Assembly: GCA_016790695.1 (NCBI GenBank)
Contig: JAEUOS010000004.1
Span: forward strand, 1-63,595
DNA from: Burkholderiales bacterium
Lineage (GTDB): Bacteria > Pseudomonadota > Gammaproteobacteria > Burkholderiales > JAEUOS01
Reading direction: 5' to 3'
DNA length: 63,595 bases
Part shown: positions 49,818 through 59,017 of the stretch, in pieces
Numbering within the stretch: position 1 is the stretch's first letter
Layout of the letters: every line of letters begins with the position of its first letter
Notes under the pieces: model-generated
The model's input: the letters and a program-made list of their open reading frames with translations, nothing else
What the model was told of the DNA's origin: nothing
The model's database searches: none
Made by a program: the position numbers and the translations under genes

Positions 49818-50798
49818 TCAGTCGAGCCGGATGCCCGCCTGCCGGATCACCTTGCCCCAGCGCTCGTGCTCGGCCAGGGTGAACGCCTGGAACTGCTCGG
49901 GCGTGTTGCCGCCGATCACCGCGCCGGTGGATTCGAAGGCATTCCGGATCTCGGGCATGTTGAGCACCTTTGCGGTCTCGGCGGCGATGCGCGCGAGGAT
50001 CTCGCGCGGCGTGCCGACCGGCGCGTAGAAGCCCTGCCACGACGGCACGTCGAGCCCGCCCGGATAGCCGCTCTCGGCGAAGGTCGGGATGTTCGGCACG
50101 ACCGGCAGGCGCTTGTCCGCGGCCACGCCGAGCGGCTTGACGCGGCCGGTGTTGATCAGCTGCTGCAGCGTGACGGTCCAGTCGAAGTAGACCTGGATCA
50201 CGTTCGACACGAGATCGGTGGTGATCTGGCCGCCGGCGGCCTTGTACGGCACGAACGTGATGTTGGCGCCGGTGCTCTGCTTCATCATCTCCGTGACCAC
50301 GTGGGCGACGCCGCCGGTGGTGCCGCCCATGTTGAGCTTGCCCGGATTGGCCTTGGCGTAGGCGATCATCTCGCCCACGGTGTTGAACGGCATGCTCGGA
50401 TGGGCCACCAGCAGCGGCGGCCCGGCCGAGACCAGCGTGATCCCGGTCAGCACCTTGACCGGCTCGAACGACATCTTGAGCAGCGCCGGGTTCCAGGTCA
50501 TGTTGAACACGTGGCCCATCAGGATGGTGTGGCCGTCGGCCGGCGCGCGCGCGACGTACTCGGCGGCGATGTTGCCGCTCGCGCCCGGGCGGTTCTCCAC
50601 CACCACCGAGCCGCCGAGGAGGGGGCCAAGCTTCTCCGCGATCTGGCGCGACCGCGTGTCGCCGGTGTTGCCGGGGTTGACGGTGACGACCAGCTTGATC
50701 GGCTTGGACGGAAAGCCCTGCTGCGCGGCCGCCCCCGGAGCGAGCGAGGCGGCGGCGATCACGACCAGGGCTGACGAAAGGCGGCGGGCGAGTTGCAT
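49818..50798 (-). CDS. Bug/TctC-type solute-binding protein 9
   Basis: A 326-residue Bug-family periplasmic binding protein with the signal 'MQLARRLSSALVVIAAASLA' to 'AAAQ'. Signatures: 'LVVTVNPGNTGDTRSRQIAE' (Asn-Pro-Gly-Asn-Thr-Gly-Asp replaces the usual Pro-Gly-Gly-x-x-Asp loop), 'VVVENRPGASGNIAAEYVA', 'APADGHTILMGHVF' and 'FVPYKAAGGQITTDLVSN'. The altered pocket loop suggests a different ligand from most copies. It is transcribed alone, converging on IclR 2 and divergent from the TRAP operon, whose substrate it may also bind. Confidence 0.92.
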   Translation of the reverse strand: MQLARRLSSALVVIAAASLAPGAAAQQGFPSKPIKLVVTVNPGNTGDTRSRQIAEKLGPLLGGSVVVENRPGASGNIAAEYVARAPADGHTILMGHVFNMTWNPALLKMSFEPVKVLTGITLVSAGPPLLVAHPSMPFNTVGEMIAYAKANPGKLNMGGTTGGVAHVVTEMMKQSTGANITFVPYKAAGGQITTDLVSNVIQVYFDWTVTLQQLINTGRVKPLGVAADKRLPVVPNIPTFAESGYPGGLDVPSWQGFYAPVGTPREILARIAAETAKVLNMPEIRNAFESTGAVIGGNTPEQFQAFTLAEHERWGKVIRQAGIRLD

Positions 50799-51086
50799 GA
50801 CGGGGTTCCGCAGGTGAATGGAAGGACGCGCGGGGCGCGGGAACGGCATGGCGGGGGCGTCACGGCGCGCGGTCTTCCCACGAACGCACCCGCCATTGCA
50901 CCCGCCAGCGTCACCCGCCAGCGGCGGCGCGGATGCTGGCACAACCCGTGCCGGCGGCGCAACTGCGGACAACCCCAAGCGATGCTGCCGTGCAGCAGAA
51001 GAACTGCTTGCGCTCGCGCGTTTCTCTGGAAAAATGCCTCGAACAGCGCGCCACCTCCGGCCGCGACAACGACGAAGGAGACTCCC

Positions 51087-52115
51087 ATGTCCGTCCGATC
51101 CGCTGCAGGCCATGGCGCGTTGCTGGCCGCTGCCCTCGTGGTTGCCGCCGCCCCGGTCGCCGCGCAGCAGAAGCCGCCGGTGGCGCTGCGCTACACCACC
51201 GGCGCGCCGCCCAAGACCCCCTGGGTGACGCAGCTCGAGCGCCTGCAGGCGGCGGTCGCCGAGGAGACCAAGGGGACGCTCAAGATCGACGGCTTCATCG
51301 GCGCGCAACTCGGCAACGAGCAGGACACCATGCAGCAGGTCGCGCGCGGCCGCATCGACATGGGCGGCTTCTCGACCAACGCGGTCGCGATCGTGGTTCC
51401 GGAGCTCACGCTGCTGGTGATGCCGTTCTATTTCCGCAGCGTCGCCGAGTCCGACTGCACGCTCGACGCGCTGACCAAGCCGCTCGCCGACCTGCTTGGC
51501 CGCCGCGGCCTGCAGTTCCTCTCGTTCTCCGACGTCGGCGTCTCCGACCTCGCCGGCAAGCGCCCGTTCGTGGTTCCCGCCGACGTCAAGGGCATCAAGG
51601 CCGCCTCCTACGGCACCAAGATGAGCACCATCATGTGGAACACGCTCGGTGCGAACTCCTCGCCGATGGGCATCACCGAATGGGCCCCGGCGTTCCAGTC
51701 CGGCGCGATCGACACCGCGAACACGCCGTCGACGTTCTACGTGCCCTCGGGGCTGAACAAGGTGGCGCCGGTGCTCTCGCGGCTCGAAATGTGGAGCAAC
51801 CCGGCCTTCGTGCTGATGAACAAGGGCATCTACGACCGGCTCGCGCCCGAGCACCGCGAGGCGCTCGCGCGCGCCTCCAGTCGCACCAGCGCCGCCGAAA
51901 ACCGCAAGGAACTGCGCGCGTTCGAGGCGATGGTCCGCGGCGTGCACGAGAAGGCCGGCGGCCAGATCGCCAACGTGACCCCGGCGCAGCGCGAGGAGTG
52001 GCGCAAGGTGATGGCGCCGGCCTGGCCGCAGATGGTCCGGGAGATCGGCGGGGAGTCCGAGGCGCTGTTCCGCCAGATCGAGGCGGCACGCAAGTCCTGC
52101 GAGGCGCGCTCCTGA
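51087..52115 (+). CDS. dctP: TRAP transporter solute-binding protein DctP, copy 1
   Basis: A 342-residue periplasmic TRAP binding protein. The signal runs to 'VAAAPVAAQQ'. The conserved region has 'TGAPPKTPWVTQLERLQAAV', 'GFIGAQLGNEQDTMQQVARG' and 'IDMGGFSTNAVAIVVPELTL', with the ligand arginine around 'RGRIDMGGF'. TRAP binding proteins deliver carboxylates to the DctQ/DctM membrane part at the cost of a sodium or proton gradient. A perfect AAGGAG is 6 bases before the ATG. A paralogue of equal length follows 159 bp downstream, so this gene probably arose from a tandem duplication. Confidence 0.93.
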   Translation: MSVRSAAGHGALLAAALVVAAAPVAAQQKPPVALRYTTGAPPKTPWVTQLERLQAAVAEETKGTLKIDGFIGAQLGNEQDTMQQVARGRIDMGGFSTNAVAIVVPELTLLVMPFYFRSVAESDCTLDALTKPLADLLGRRGLQFLSFSDVGVSDLAGKRPFVVPADVKGIKAASYGTKMSTIMWNTLGANSSPMGITEWAPAFQSGAIDTANTPSTFYVPSGLNKVAPVLSRLEMWSNPAFVLMNKGIYDRLAPEHREALARASSRTSAAENRKELRAFEAMVRGVHEKAGGQIANVTPAQREEWRKVMAPAWPQMVREIGGESEALFRQIEAARKSCEARS

Positions 52116-52274
52116 ATCGCCGCGCTGTCCGTGGGTGCGCCGCAGCTTGCTGCGTCGCAGCACCGAAACTCGAATGCACGTTCCATTTCTTTGCAAGAAT
52201 AGCGCGCGACAGGCGCGCGGCGCCTGCCGTTCGCGCCTCGCGCCAACGCCCACATGATTGTTGAGGAGACATCG

Positions 52275-53303
52275 ATGACGCGCCGTTTCGTTCCGCGTAC
52301 CCTTGCCGCCGTGGTTGCCGCCGCCCTCGTCGCCGGCGCGGGCGCGGTCGCCGCCCAGCAGAAGCCGGTCTCGCTGCGCTATGCCTCCGGCGCGCCGCCG
52401 AAGACGCCCTGGGTGACGCAGATCGAGCGCTTCCAGAAGTACGTCGACGAGGAGAGCAAGGGCGCGGTCAAGGTCGAGGCGTTCATCGCCGCCCAGCTCG
52501 GCAACGAGCAGGACACCATCCAGCAGCTCGCGCGCGGCCGCATCGACATGGGCGGCTTCGCCAGCGGCGCGATGGCGCTGGTGGTGCCCGAGGTGGCGAA
52601 CCTGATCCTGCCCTTCTACTTCCGCACCATCGCCGAGTCCGACTGCACCATCGACGCGCTGACGCCGCAGATCACGGCCCTGCTCGCCAGGAAAGGCGTG
52701 CAGCTGCTCGGCTTCACCGACATCGGCACCATCGACATCGTCGGCAAGAAGCCCTACGTGCTGCCCGCCGACGTCAAGGGGGTGAAGGCGGTCGCGTACT
52801 CGAGCAAGATGTACACGGTGTTCTGGAACGCGCTCGGCGCGAATTCCTCGCCGCTCGGCATCACCGAATGGGCGCCGGCGTTCCAGAGCGGCGCGGTCGA
52901 CCTCACCGGCACGCCCGCGACCTTCTACGTCCCGTCGGGCCTGAACAAGATCGCGCCGGTGCTCACGCGCCTGGACATGTGGAGTTCCCCCGCCTTCGTG
53001 ATCATGAACAAGGGCATCTTCGACCGCCTGTCGAAGGACCAGCAGGACGCGATCATGCGCGCCGCCGCGCGCGACTCGACCGCGAACCAGCGCAAGGAGG
53101 CGCGCGCGTTCGAGGCGATGATCCGCGGCGTGCACGAGAAGGGCGGCGGCCAGGTGGTGCAGGTCACCCCGGCGCAGCGCGAGGAGTGGCGCAAGGTGGT
53201 GGCGCCGGCCTGGCCGCAGATGGTCAAGGAGATCGGCGGCGAGTCGGAGAGTTTCTTCCGCCAGATCGAGTCCGCGCGCAAGGGTTGCGAAGGCAGGTCC
53301 TGA
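52275..53303 (+). CDS. dctP: TRAP transporter solute-binding protein DctP, copy 2
   Basis: A 342-residue paralogue of the preceding gene, sharing most of its sequence by eye ('SGAPPKTPWVTQIERFQKYV', 'AAQLGNEQDTIQQLARGRID', 'VTPAQREEWRKV' in both). Differences concentrate around the pocket, e.g. 'GFASGAMALVVPEVANLILP', so the pair may recognise related but not identical acids. The signal ends 'AGAVAAQQ'. GAGGAGA precedes the ATG. It is 4 bp before the dctQ start, so this copy is the one tightly linked to the membrane subunits. Confidence 0.93.
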   Translation: MTRRFVPRTLAAVVAAALVAGAGAVAAQQKPVSLRYASGAPPKTPWVTQIERFQKYVDEESKGAVKVEAFIAAQLGNEQDTIQQLARGRIDMGGFASGAMALVVPEVANLILPFYFRTIAESDCTIDALTPQITALLARKGVQLLGFTDIGTIDIVGKKPYVLPADVKGVKAVAYSSKMYTVFWNALGANSSPLGITEWAPAFQSGAVDLTGTPATFYVPSGLNKIAPVLTRLDMWSSPAFVIMNKGIFDRLSKDQQDAIMRAAARDSTANQRKEARAFEAMIRGVHEKGGGQVVQVTPAQREEWRKVVAPAWPQMVKEIGGESESFFRQIESARKGCEGRS

Positions 53304-53307
53304 GCGC

Positions 53308-53874
53308 ATGAGCGCCGCCGTGCAAGCCCCGCCGGCGCCGGCCGGCGCGCGCGCGCTGGTCGAGACGTGGCACAAGGCGGAGTGCTGGATCGCGGTCGTC
53401 GCCTTCGCCTTCATCGCCGTGCTGCTGCTCGTCGACGTGGTCGGGCGCGAGCTGCTCGCCCCGGCGCTGCGCCAGATGGGATTCACGGTCGGCGCGCTCG
53501 GCGTGCAGGGCTCGCAGAAGCTCTCGGTCTATGCGCTGGTGATCGGCAGCTATGCCGGCATCGGCATCGCCACCGCCACCGGCAGCCACCTGGTGCCGCG
53601 CGTCGCGTTCTCCTGGGTGCCGGCGACGTGGAATGACGGCATGAACCGCTTCTCCGACCTGTTCGCCGGCGTGTTCCTGGTCGGCGTCGCGTGGGTGGCG
53701 TGGCTGTTCGTGGAGTCGTCGATGAAGACCGGTCTCCTGGTGCCGATCCTCAACTGGAAGGTCTGGCCGATCCAGCTCGCGATCCCGCTGGGCTTCCTGT
53801 CGGCGGCCGGGCGCTATTTCTGCTTCGCGATCTGGCCGGGATTGCGGCCGCTGCCGCCGGAGTTCCAGGAATGA
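53308..53874 (+). CDS. dctQ: TRAP transporter small permease DctQ
   Basis: A 188-residue membrane protein with four hydrophobic helices: 'AECWIAVVAFAFIAVLLLVD', 'KLSVYALVIGSYAGIGIATA', 'LFAGVFLVGVAWVAWLFVES' and 'PIQLAIPLGFLSAAGRYFCF'. This is the usual DctQ topology. The Gly-Arg-Glu after helix 1 ('VVGRELLA') is conserved in the family. It starts 4 bp after dctP copy 2 and its stop overlaps the dctM ATG by 4 bases, so the membrane complex is made in fixed ratio. Confidence 0.93.
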   Translation: MSAAVQAPPAPAGARALVETWHKAECWIAVVAFAFIAVLLLVDVVGRELLAPALRQMGFTVGALGVQGSQKLSVYALVIGSYAGIGIATATGSHLVPRVAFSWVPATWNDGMNRFSDLFAGVFLVGVAWVAWLFVESSMKTGLLVPILNWKVWPIQLAIPLGFLSAAGRYFCFAIWPGLRPLPPEFQE

Positions 53875-55142
53875 TGGCCCTGCTGCTGGTCGCGCTGGTG
53901 CTGCTCCTCCTGGTGCTGCGCCAGTCGCTGCTCGTGGTGCTGCTGGCGGTCGCGGCGTTCGTGCACCTGGTGTGGGGGCGCGGGCAGCTCGACTACATCA
54001 TCGAGGACATGTGGGTCGCGCTCGACAAGGAGGTGATCCTGTCGATCCCGATGTTCATCCTGTGCGGCGCGATCATGACCAAGGGCACGACCGCCAAGCG
54101 GCTGATCCGCATCATGGCCGCGCTCACCAAGCCGCTGCCGGGCGGGCTCGGCGTCGCCTGCGTGCTCTCGTGCGCCTTGTTCGCCGCCATCTCCGGCTCG
54201 TCGATCGTGACCATGCTGGCGATCGGCACGGTGATGTATCCGGCGATGCGCCAGGCCAACTACGACAACAAGTTCGCCCTGGGCGCGATCATGTCGGGCG
54301 GCACGCTGGGGATCATCATCCCGCCGTCGATCCCGATGATCATCTACGGCCTGGTCACCGAGACCTCGGTGACCGACCTGTTCAAGGCCGGCGTCGGCCC
54401 CGGCCTGCTGCTGACCGTGATCCTCGCGGCCTACGCGATCTGGTTCAACCGCCACATGCCGACCGAGCGCTTCGACTGGCGCGAATTGGGCATCGCGCTG
54501 CGCGAGGGGGTGTGGGCGGCGCTGATGCCGGTGATCCTCCTGGGCGGCATCTACTCCGGCTTCTTCACCGCCACCGAGGCGGCGGCGGTGGCGCTCGGCT
54601 ACGCCATCATCATCGAGGTGTTCGTGCACCGCGAGATCAAGATGGGCGTGTTCTACGACGTCGTGCTGGAGACCTCCAAGCTCGGCGGCTCGCTGTTCCC
54701 GGTGCTGGCAGTGGCCCTGTCGCTCAACATCATCCTGATCGAGCACCGCGTGCCGGTGCACATGGTCGAGTGGGTGCAGGGCTACATCTCCAGCCCGCTG
54801 GCGTTCATGCTGCTGGTCAACCTCCTGCTCCTGGGCGTCGGCTGCCTGATGACCACCGGCGAGGCGATCCTGGTGCTGGCGCCGCTGCTCGCGCCGATGG
54901 CGGCGTCCTACGGCTACGACAAGGTGGTGTTCGGGCTGATCATGATCCTGAACCTGGAGATCGGCTTCCTCACCCCGCCGGTGGGGCTGAACCTGATCGT
55001 CGCGATGAGCGCCTTCAAGCAGCCGTTCGGCCTGCTGTGCCGCGCGGCGGTGCCGTTCATCATCCTGATGCTGATCGGGCTGGCGATCGTGGTCTGGCAG
55101 CCCTGGATCGGCATGTACTGGGTGACCGGCAAGTTCTCCTAG
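53871..55142 (+). CDS. dctM: TRAP transporter large permease DctM
   Basis: A 423-residue integral membrane protein with about 12 helices. The family signature 'GTLGIIIPPSIPMIIYGLVT' is present, as are 'MFILCGAIMTKGTTAKRLIR' near the start and 'GFLTPPVGLNLIVAMSAFKQ' near the end. It is the ion-coupled channel of the TRAP system. The ATG overlaps the dctQ stop (ATGA). The operon is dctP-dctP-dctQ-dctM and converges on the cytochrome b561 gene. Substrate unknown; the size and the extra helices of DctQ/M fit aromatic or dicarboxylate TRAP systems. Confidence 0.95.
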   Translation: MMALLLVALVLLLLVLRQSLLVVLLAVAAFVHLVWGRGQLDYIIEDMWVALDKEVILSIPMFILCGAIMTKGTTAKRLIRIMAALTKPLPGGLGVACVLSCALFAAISGSSIVTMLAIGTVMYPAMRQANYDNKFALGAIMSGGTLGIIIPPSIPMIIYGLVTETSVTDLFKAGVGPGLLLTVILAAYAIWFNRHMPTERFDWRELGIALREGVWAALMPVILLGGIYSGFFTATEAAAVALGYAIIIEVFVHREIKMGVFYDVVLETSKLGGSLFPVLAVALSLNIILIEHRVPVHMVEWVQGYISSPLAFMLLVNLLLLGVGCLMTTGEAILVLAPLLAPMAASYGYDKVVFGLIMILNLEIGFLTPPVGLNLIVAMSAFKQPFGLLCRAAVPFIILMLIGLAIVVWQPWIGMYWVTGKFS

Positions 55143-55143
55143 G

Positions 55144-55692
55144 TCAGTCGCGGTCCCCGGGCGCGGGCGCGCGCTTGCGGCCATGGACCATCGCCGCGAC
55201 CAGGTTCTCGCGGTGCCGCAGGCTTTCGACGACGACGCCCGCCACGTGCACGCCGGCCAGCACGAACAGCAGGTTGGCCAGCCCCTCGTGCAGTTCCTCG
55301 ACCCACTCGACGCCCCAGAAGCGGTCGGTCGTGTAGAGCCAGCCGCTGGCCGCGGCGAGCGCGGCCGCGGCCAGCAGCGCGACGATCATCCAGCCGCCCA
55401 GCGGGTTGTGGCCGAGGTGCCGCGGTTCGCGGCCGCGCGCGACCAGCGCCGCATAGCGCAGCGTCGCCGCCGGCGGGCGCACGAATTGCGTGAAGCGCGC
55501 ATGGCGCGGCCCGACCGCGCCCCAGAGCGTGCGCACCCCGACCACCGCCAGCACCACATAGCCGGCCCACTCGTGCACGGCGCCGCCGTGGCGGGTGAAC
55601 CAGGCGACGATGACGCTTCCGACGAGCACCCAGTGGCCGATGCGCACCAGCGGGTCCCAGACCCGCACGGTGGCGGGCGCGTCAGCCGCCAT
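55144..55692 (-). CDS. Cytochrome b561-type membrane protein
   Basis: A 182-residue di-haem membrane cytochrome b. Four helices include 'RIGHWVLVGSVIVAWFTRHG', 'HEWAGYVVLAVVGVRTLWGA', 'LGGWMIVALLAAAALAAASG' and 'LANLLFVLAGVHVAGVVVES'. Paired histidines in helices 1, 2 and 4 (RIGHW, VHEW, HEGLANLL/GVHVAG) fit haem b ligation. The family passes electrons from quinol to periplasmic partners. Its ATG overlaps the PepSY gene stop by 4 bases. The two form a small operon next to a possible FNR-type box. Confidence 0.9.
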   Translation of the reverse strand: MAADAPATVRVWDPLVRIGHWVLVGSVIVAWFTRHGGAVHEWAGYVVLAVVGVRTLWGAVGPRHARFTQFVRPPAATLRYAALVARGREPRHLGHNPLGGWMIVALLAAAALAAASGWLYTTDRFWGVEWVEELHEGLANLLFVLAGVHVAGVVVESLRHRENLVAAMVHGRKRAPAPGDRD

Positions 55693-55970
55693 CAGCGCGA
55701 GCGCGACGTCGGCACCGGCGCCAGCGTGAGCGGGTGGAAGTAGGCCTCGACCCGCTCGCCCTTCTCGTTGAGCGCATAGACCTCGTAGCAGCCGCCGTCG
55801 ATCTTGATGCGGCGGATCTGCCAGCCGCGCTCCTTGAGCTGCGCCTCCAGCCGGGCCTGCGGCTGCCACTTTTCCTGCGGACCGGAGTCGCAGGTGGCGA
55901 GCCCGGTGGCGTGCGCGCCGCTGGCGAGCAGGCAGGCAACGGCGGCGGTGGCGGCGGTGATTCGAATCAT
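55692..55970 (-). CDS. PepSY-like periplasmic protein
   Basis: A 92-residue secreted protein with signal 'MIRITAATAAVACLLASGAH' and a small domain whose pattern 'RLEAQLKERGWQIRRIKIDG', 'GCYEVYALNEKGERVEAYF' fits the PepSY-2 fold. Such proteins are often encoded with cytochrome b561 genes and may guide haem or inhibitor binding. Two cysteines (in 'ATCDSGP' and 'GGCYEV') could form a disulfide. The stop overlaps the cytochrome start. Confidence 0.83.
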   Translation of the reverse strand: MIRITAATAAVACLLASGAHATGLATCDSGPQEKWQPQARLEAQLKERGWQIRRIKIDGGCYEVYALNEKGERVEAYFHPLTLAPVPTSRSR

Positions 55971-56087
55971 GGCAACGGCACTCCCGGCATGGCGACGCCC
56001 GGAAGATAGCGAAAACCGGCCCCGGCTTCCAAGCGGATTTTCAAGTCGTTACATTCGGCCCTGCGCGGCGCCGCGCGCGGCCGGGTC

Positions 56088-56101
56088 TTGACCCAGGTCA
56101 A
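56088..56101. promoter_or_regulatory. FNR/ANR/DNR-type box
   Basis: TTGAC-CCAG-GTCAA is a perfect 14-bp dyad with the half-site and spacing of FNR/CRP-superfamily regulators (TTGAT-N4-ATCAA; TTGAC variants are common in betaproteobacteria). It lies 118 bp from the PepSY/cytochrome start and 77 bp from the dioxygenase start. Oxygen or NO control of the cytochrome operon would make sense, and nnrS at 4391 shows that the cell meets NO. Confidence 0.6.
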
Positions 56102-56177
56102 CATCGCCTCCGGCGCCGCGGCGGAAGATCGCAGGCGTTTGCGTGCCCGTCGTCAAACCAGCCCGGAGGCCGCCGCG

Positions 56178-57101
<924 letters not shown>

Positions 57102-57116
57102 CCGGCCCGCGCGGGC

Positions 57117-57851
57117 CTAATCCTCGGCAATGCCGTAGCGGTCCTCGACGTTGGCCCGGTTGGCCGGCATGCCCGGCTCGACCGCGACCGCATAGCCCGT
57201 GCCCGCCTTGCGCACCGCGATGCCGTAGTTGCGTCCGGCCGCCCCGCCGTCGCGCCGCCAGGCACGGTCGGCCGCCGCCCACACCTCGCGCAGGTCGGCC
57301 ACCACCTCGGCAGACGCCGGGAACGGCCGCCCGTTGCCGCGCATGAGGTGGATGTGCAGGTGGGTCTGCGAGCGCAGCGTCGGCGGGTTGATCGCGAGCA
57401 CGATCTCGTCCTCGGCCAGCCGCGCGCGCGCCGCGTCCCAGGCGTCCTGCCACAGGTGCCGGTGCGCCCCGTCGCTCGCGTACAGCGCCGCCTCCTCGAC
57501 CCCGCACAGCTGCGCCACCGGCAGCAGCAGCCCGTGCACGAAGCGCGGGTCCGGCGGGCTCCTGCGGCGCGAATGGCACATCTTGCGGTCGCGAATCGCC
57601 ACGGCGCGCCGCGCGGAGTGCCAGGACCAGACCTCGATCTCCGCCTCGCAGCCCGGCCCGAGGTTTTCGCGCTCGACCACGCGCCTGCCGCGGCAGTCGC
57701 CGCCGCTGACGCACTGGACGATCTGGCGCAGGGCGTCGGAGGATGGCGTGATCGCGCAGGTCTGGGCCGACGTGCCTGTCGAAAGCATCAACGCGGCAAC
57801 GGCAGGCAGCACCAAGGCGCGCAGGGAAATGATGGTCGCGGGTCTTCGCAT
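57117..57851 (-). CDS. CDP-diacylglycerol diphosphatase-like (Cdh, HIT fold)
   Basis: A 244-residue exported protein. The signal is 'MRRPATIISLRALVLPAVAA' to about 'GTSAQ'. The HIT-like active site 'RSQTHLHIHLMRGNG' resembles Cdh 'SRSQxxHIHI'. Cysteines in 'QTCAITP', 'VQCVSGGDCRG' and 'GPGCEAE' suggest disulfides. Cdh hydrolyses CDP-diacylglycerol to CMP and phosphatidic acid. In-frame ATGs at 57875 and 57887 exist but lack good ribosome sites; I chose the one just before the signal. Converges on the dioxygenase gene, with a 14-bp palindrome (57104-57117) between the stops. A 471-bp stretch without a secure gene follows upstream (57852-58322). Confidence 0.75.
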   Translation of the reverse strand: MRRPATIISLRALVLPAVAALMLSTGTSAQTCAITPSSDALRQIVQCVSGGDCRGRRVVERENLGPGCEAEIEVWSWHSARRAVAIRDRKMCHSRRRSPPDPRFVHGLLLPVAQLCGVEEAALYASDGAHRHLWQDAWDAARARLAEDEIVLAINPPTLRSQTHLHIHLMRGNGRPFPASAEVVADLREVWAAADRAWRRDGGAAGRNYGIAVRKAGTGYAVAVEPGMPANRANVEDRYGIAED

Positions 57852-58064
57852 CGCGGGTCGGGCACCTGGATTCATGCGGAGTGTCATTCCATCCATGCAG
57901 TTCGGTCGACTGCGACGTTCGTTCCGGGCACCGGAGGACTCACGCCATCTTGGCGAAGCACCGGGCCGCCGCACGGCGCGGCCCAGAAGCGAGATGATCG
58001 CACCAACTGCGCGCGCCAGCGTACGGGCCCGCGCGCCCGACCCGCCCGGTCCGCTCGGCCCGCC

Positions 58065-58133
58065 CTACTTCGACTTGACGCGCAGCAAGAAGATCACTGT
58101 AGCGACGCCGATCAGGCCCAGGACACTGAGCAT
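58065..58133 (-). CDS. Possible 22-residue membrane peptide
   Basis: The only item I can see in the gene-poor stretch 57852-58322 is a short frame encoding 'MLSVLGLIGVATVIFLLRVK' plus Ser-Lys. It is one hydrophobic helix with a basic tail, like small membrane peptides and CTERM-type tails. It has GAGAGG about 11 bases before the ATG and an in-frame stop shortly upstream. It could be real but is short enough to be chance. The rest of the stretch shows nothing recognisable. Confidence 0.25.
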   Translation of the reverse strand: MLSVLGLIGVATVIFLLRVKSK

Positions 58134-58322
58134 GCTCGAGAGCGCCTCTCAGCCAAGCCGCCGTGTCGGCCCAGCGGCATTGTTCGGAAGTGCCGCTGCC
58201 TGACCCCGCGCGCCGTCCCCGCGCGCCGAGCGGAGCGCGCACCTCGCAGTATGATTGGGCCAGCGCACCCATCGCATTCGCGTTCATGGCGGTCGCCCCG
58301 GAGACTCTCGCTTTCCGCAAAC

Positions 58323-58871
58323 ATGCTCTCGACCGAGATTGAGCACACCACCCTGAGCGAACCTGCGACCCGCAGCCGACTCCGCGCGCCGGGCCATGGC
58401 GATCCGCCCTCCCGGTCGAGGCGCGTACCGCGTTCGATTCGACGGGTGACTTACACGCTTGCGCTTGCGTACCTTTGCCTGGAGCTCGTGCCGTATCTGC
58501 TGCAGCCGATCCTGGAAAGCGGATTCTCCGAGAGTTCGATCAAGGAAACCCTGCTGAAACTCGCCTTTCTGGCGGGATGTATTGCGCTCGCAACGGTCTA
58601 CGAGAGGACGTCGGTCGATCATCTGCCGAAGTATCGTCGCGCATTTGTGAACGCGCAGTTGTGTGTTGGCGGCCTGGCCATCATCGCGACGTATCCTCTC
58701 GCCCGGCTTGACCCGCTTCTGGCGGGCGTCGCGATTGTGGTTGGTGCCGCGTTCCTCGTGTCGGCGAGAATGTGGGCGGGGCAGGCGCCGCGTGGATTGC
58801 TGGCTCGTGATGGTCGCCGCGTTGTCGAGTTTCCTCCGGGACGCGCACCGATGCGACTCTGGGATGAATGA
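58323..58871 (+). CDS. Unknown four-helix membrane protein
   Basis: A 182-residue protein I cannot assign. A basic, unstructured N-terminus of 40 residues is followed by helices near 44-62 ('YTLALAYLCLELVPYLLQP'), 77-93 ('LLKLAFLAGCIALATVY'), 110-126 and 131-148 ('LLAGVAIVVGAAFLVSAR'), then a basic tail. The region from about 58440 to 58780 is visibly less GC-rich than the neighbours and uses codons such as TTG and TCG more freely. That is a mild sign of a separate origin. It is 146 bp before the cupin gene. The start is uncertain because no good ribosome site is visible. Confidence 0.5.
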   Translation: MLSTEIEHTTLSEPATRSRLRAPGHGDPPSRSRRVPRSIRRVTYTLALAYLCLELVPYLLQPILESGFSESSIKETLLKLAFLAGCIALATVYERTSVDHLPKYRRAFVNAQLCVGGLAIIATYPLARLDPLLAGVAIVVGAAFLVSARMWAGQAPRGLLARDGRRVVEFPPGRAPMRLWDE

Positions 58872-59017
58872 CCCCTCTGATTGCCTTTCGCGGTGTCGGT
58901 ACCGAAGCCGGGAAGCAGTGCCTCGTTCTCCTGTCGGCCCGCCCGATACCGCCGAGCCCTGAGCCTATCGCTGGTACCCTGCCACGCTGCACACCGCCCC
59001 CCGGATCGCGCTGCCCC

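Noticed and set aside
57104..57117. 14-bp palindrome GGCCCGCGCGGGCC between convergent stops as a terminator
   Set aside because: It has no loop space and no T-run on either side, so I did not list it as a terminator.
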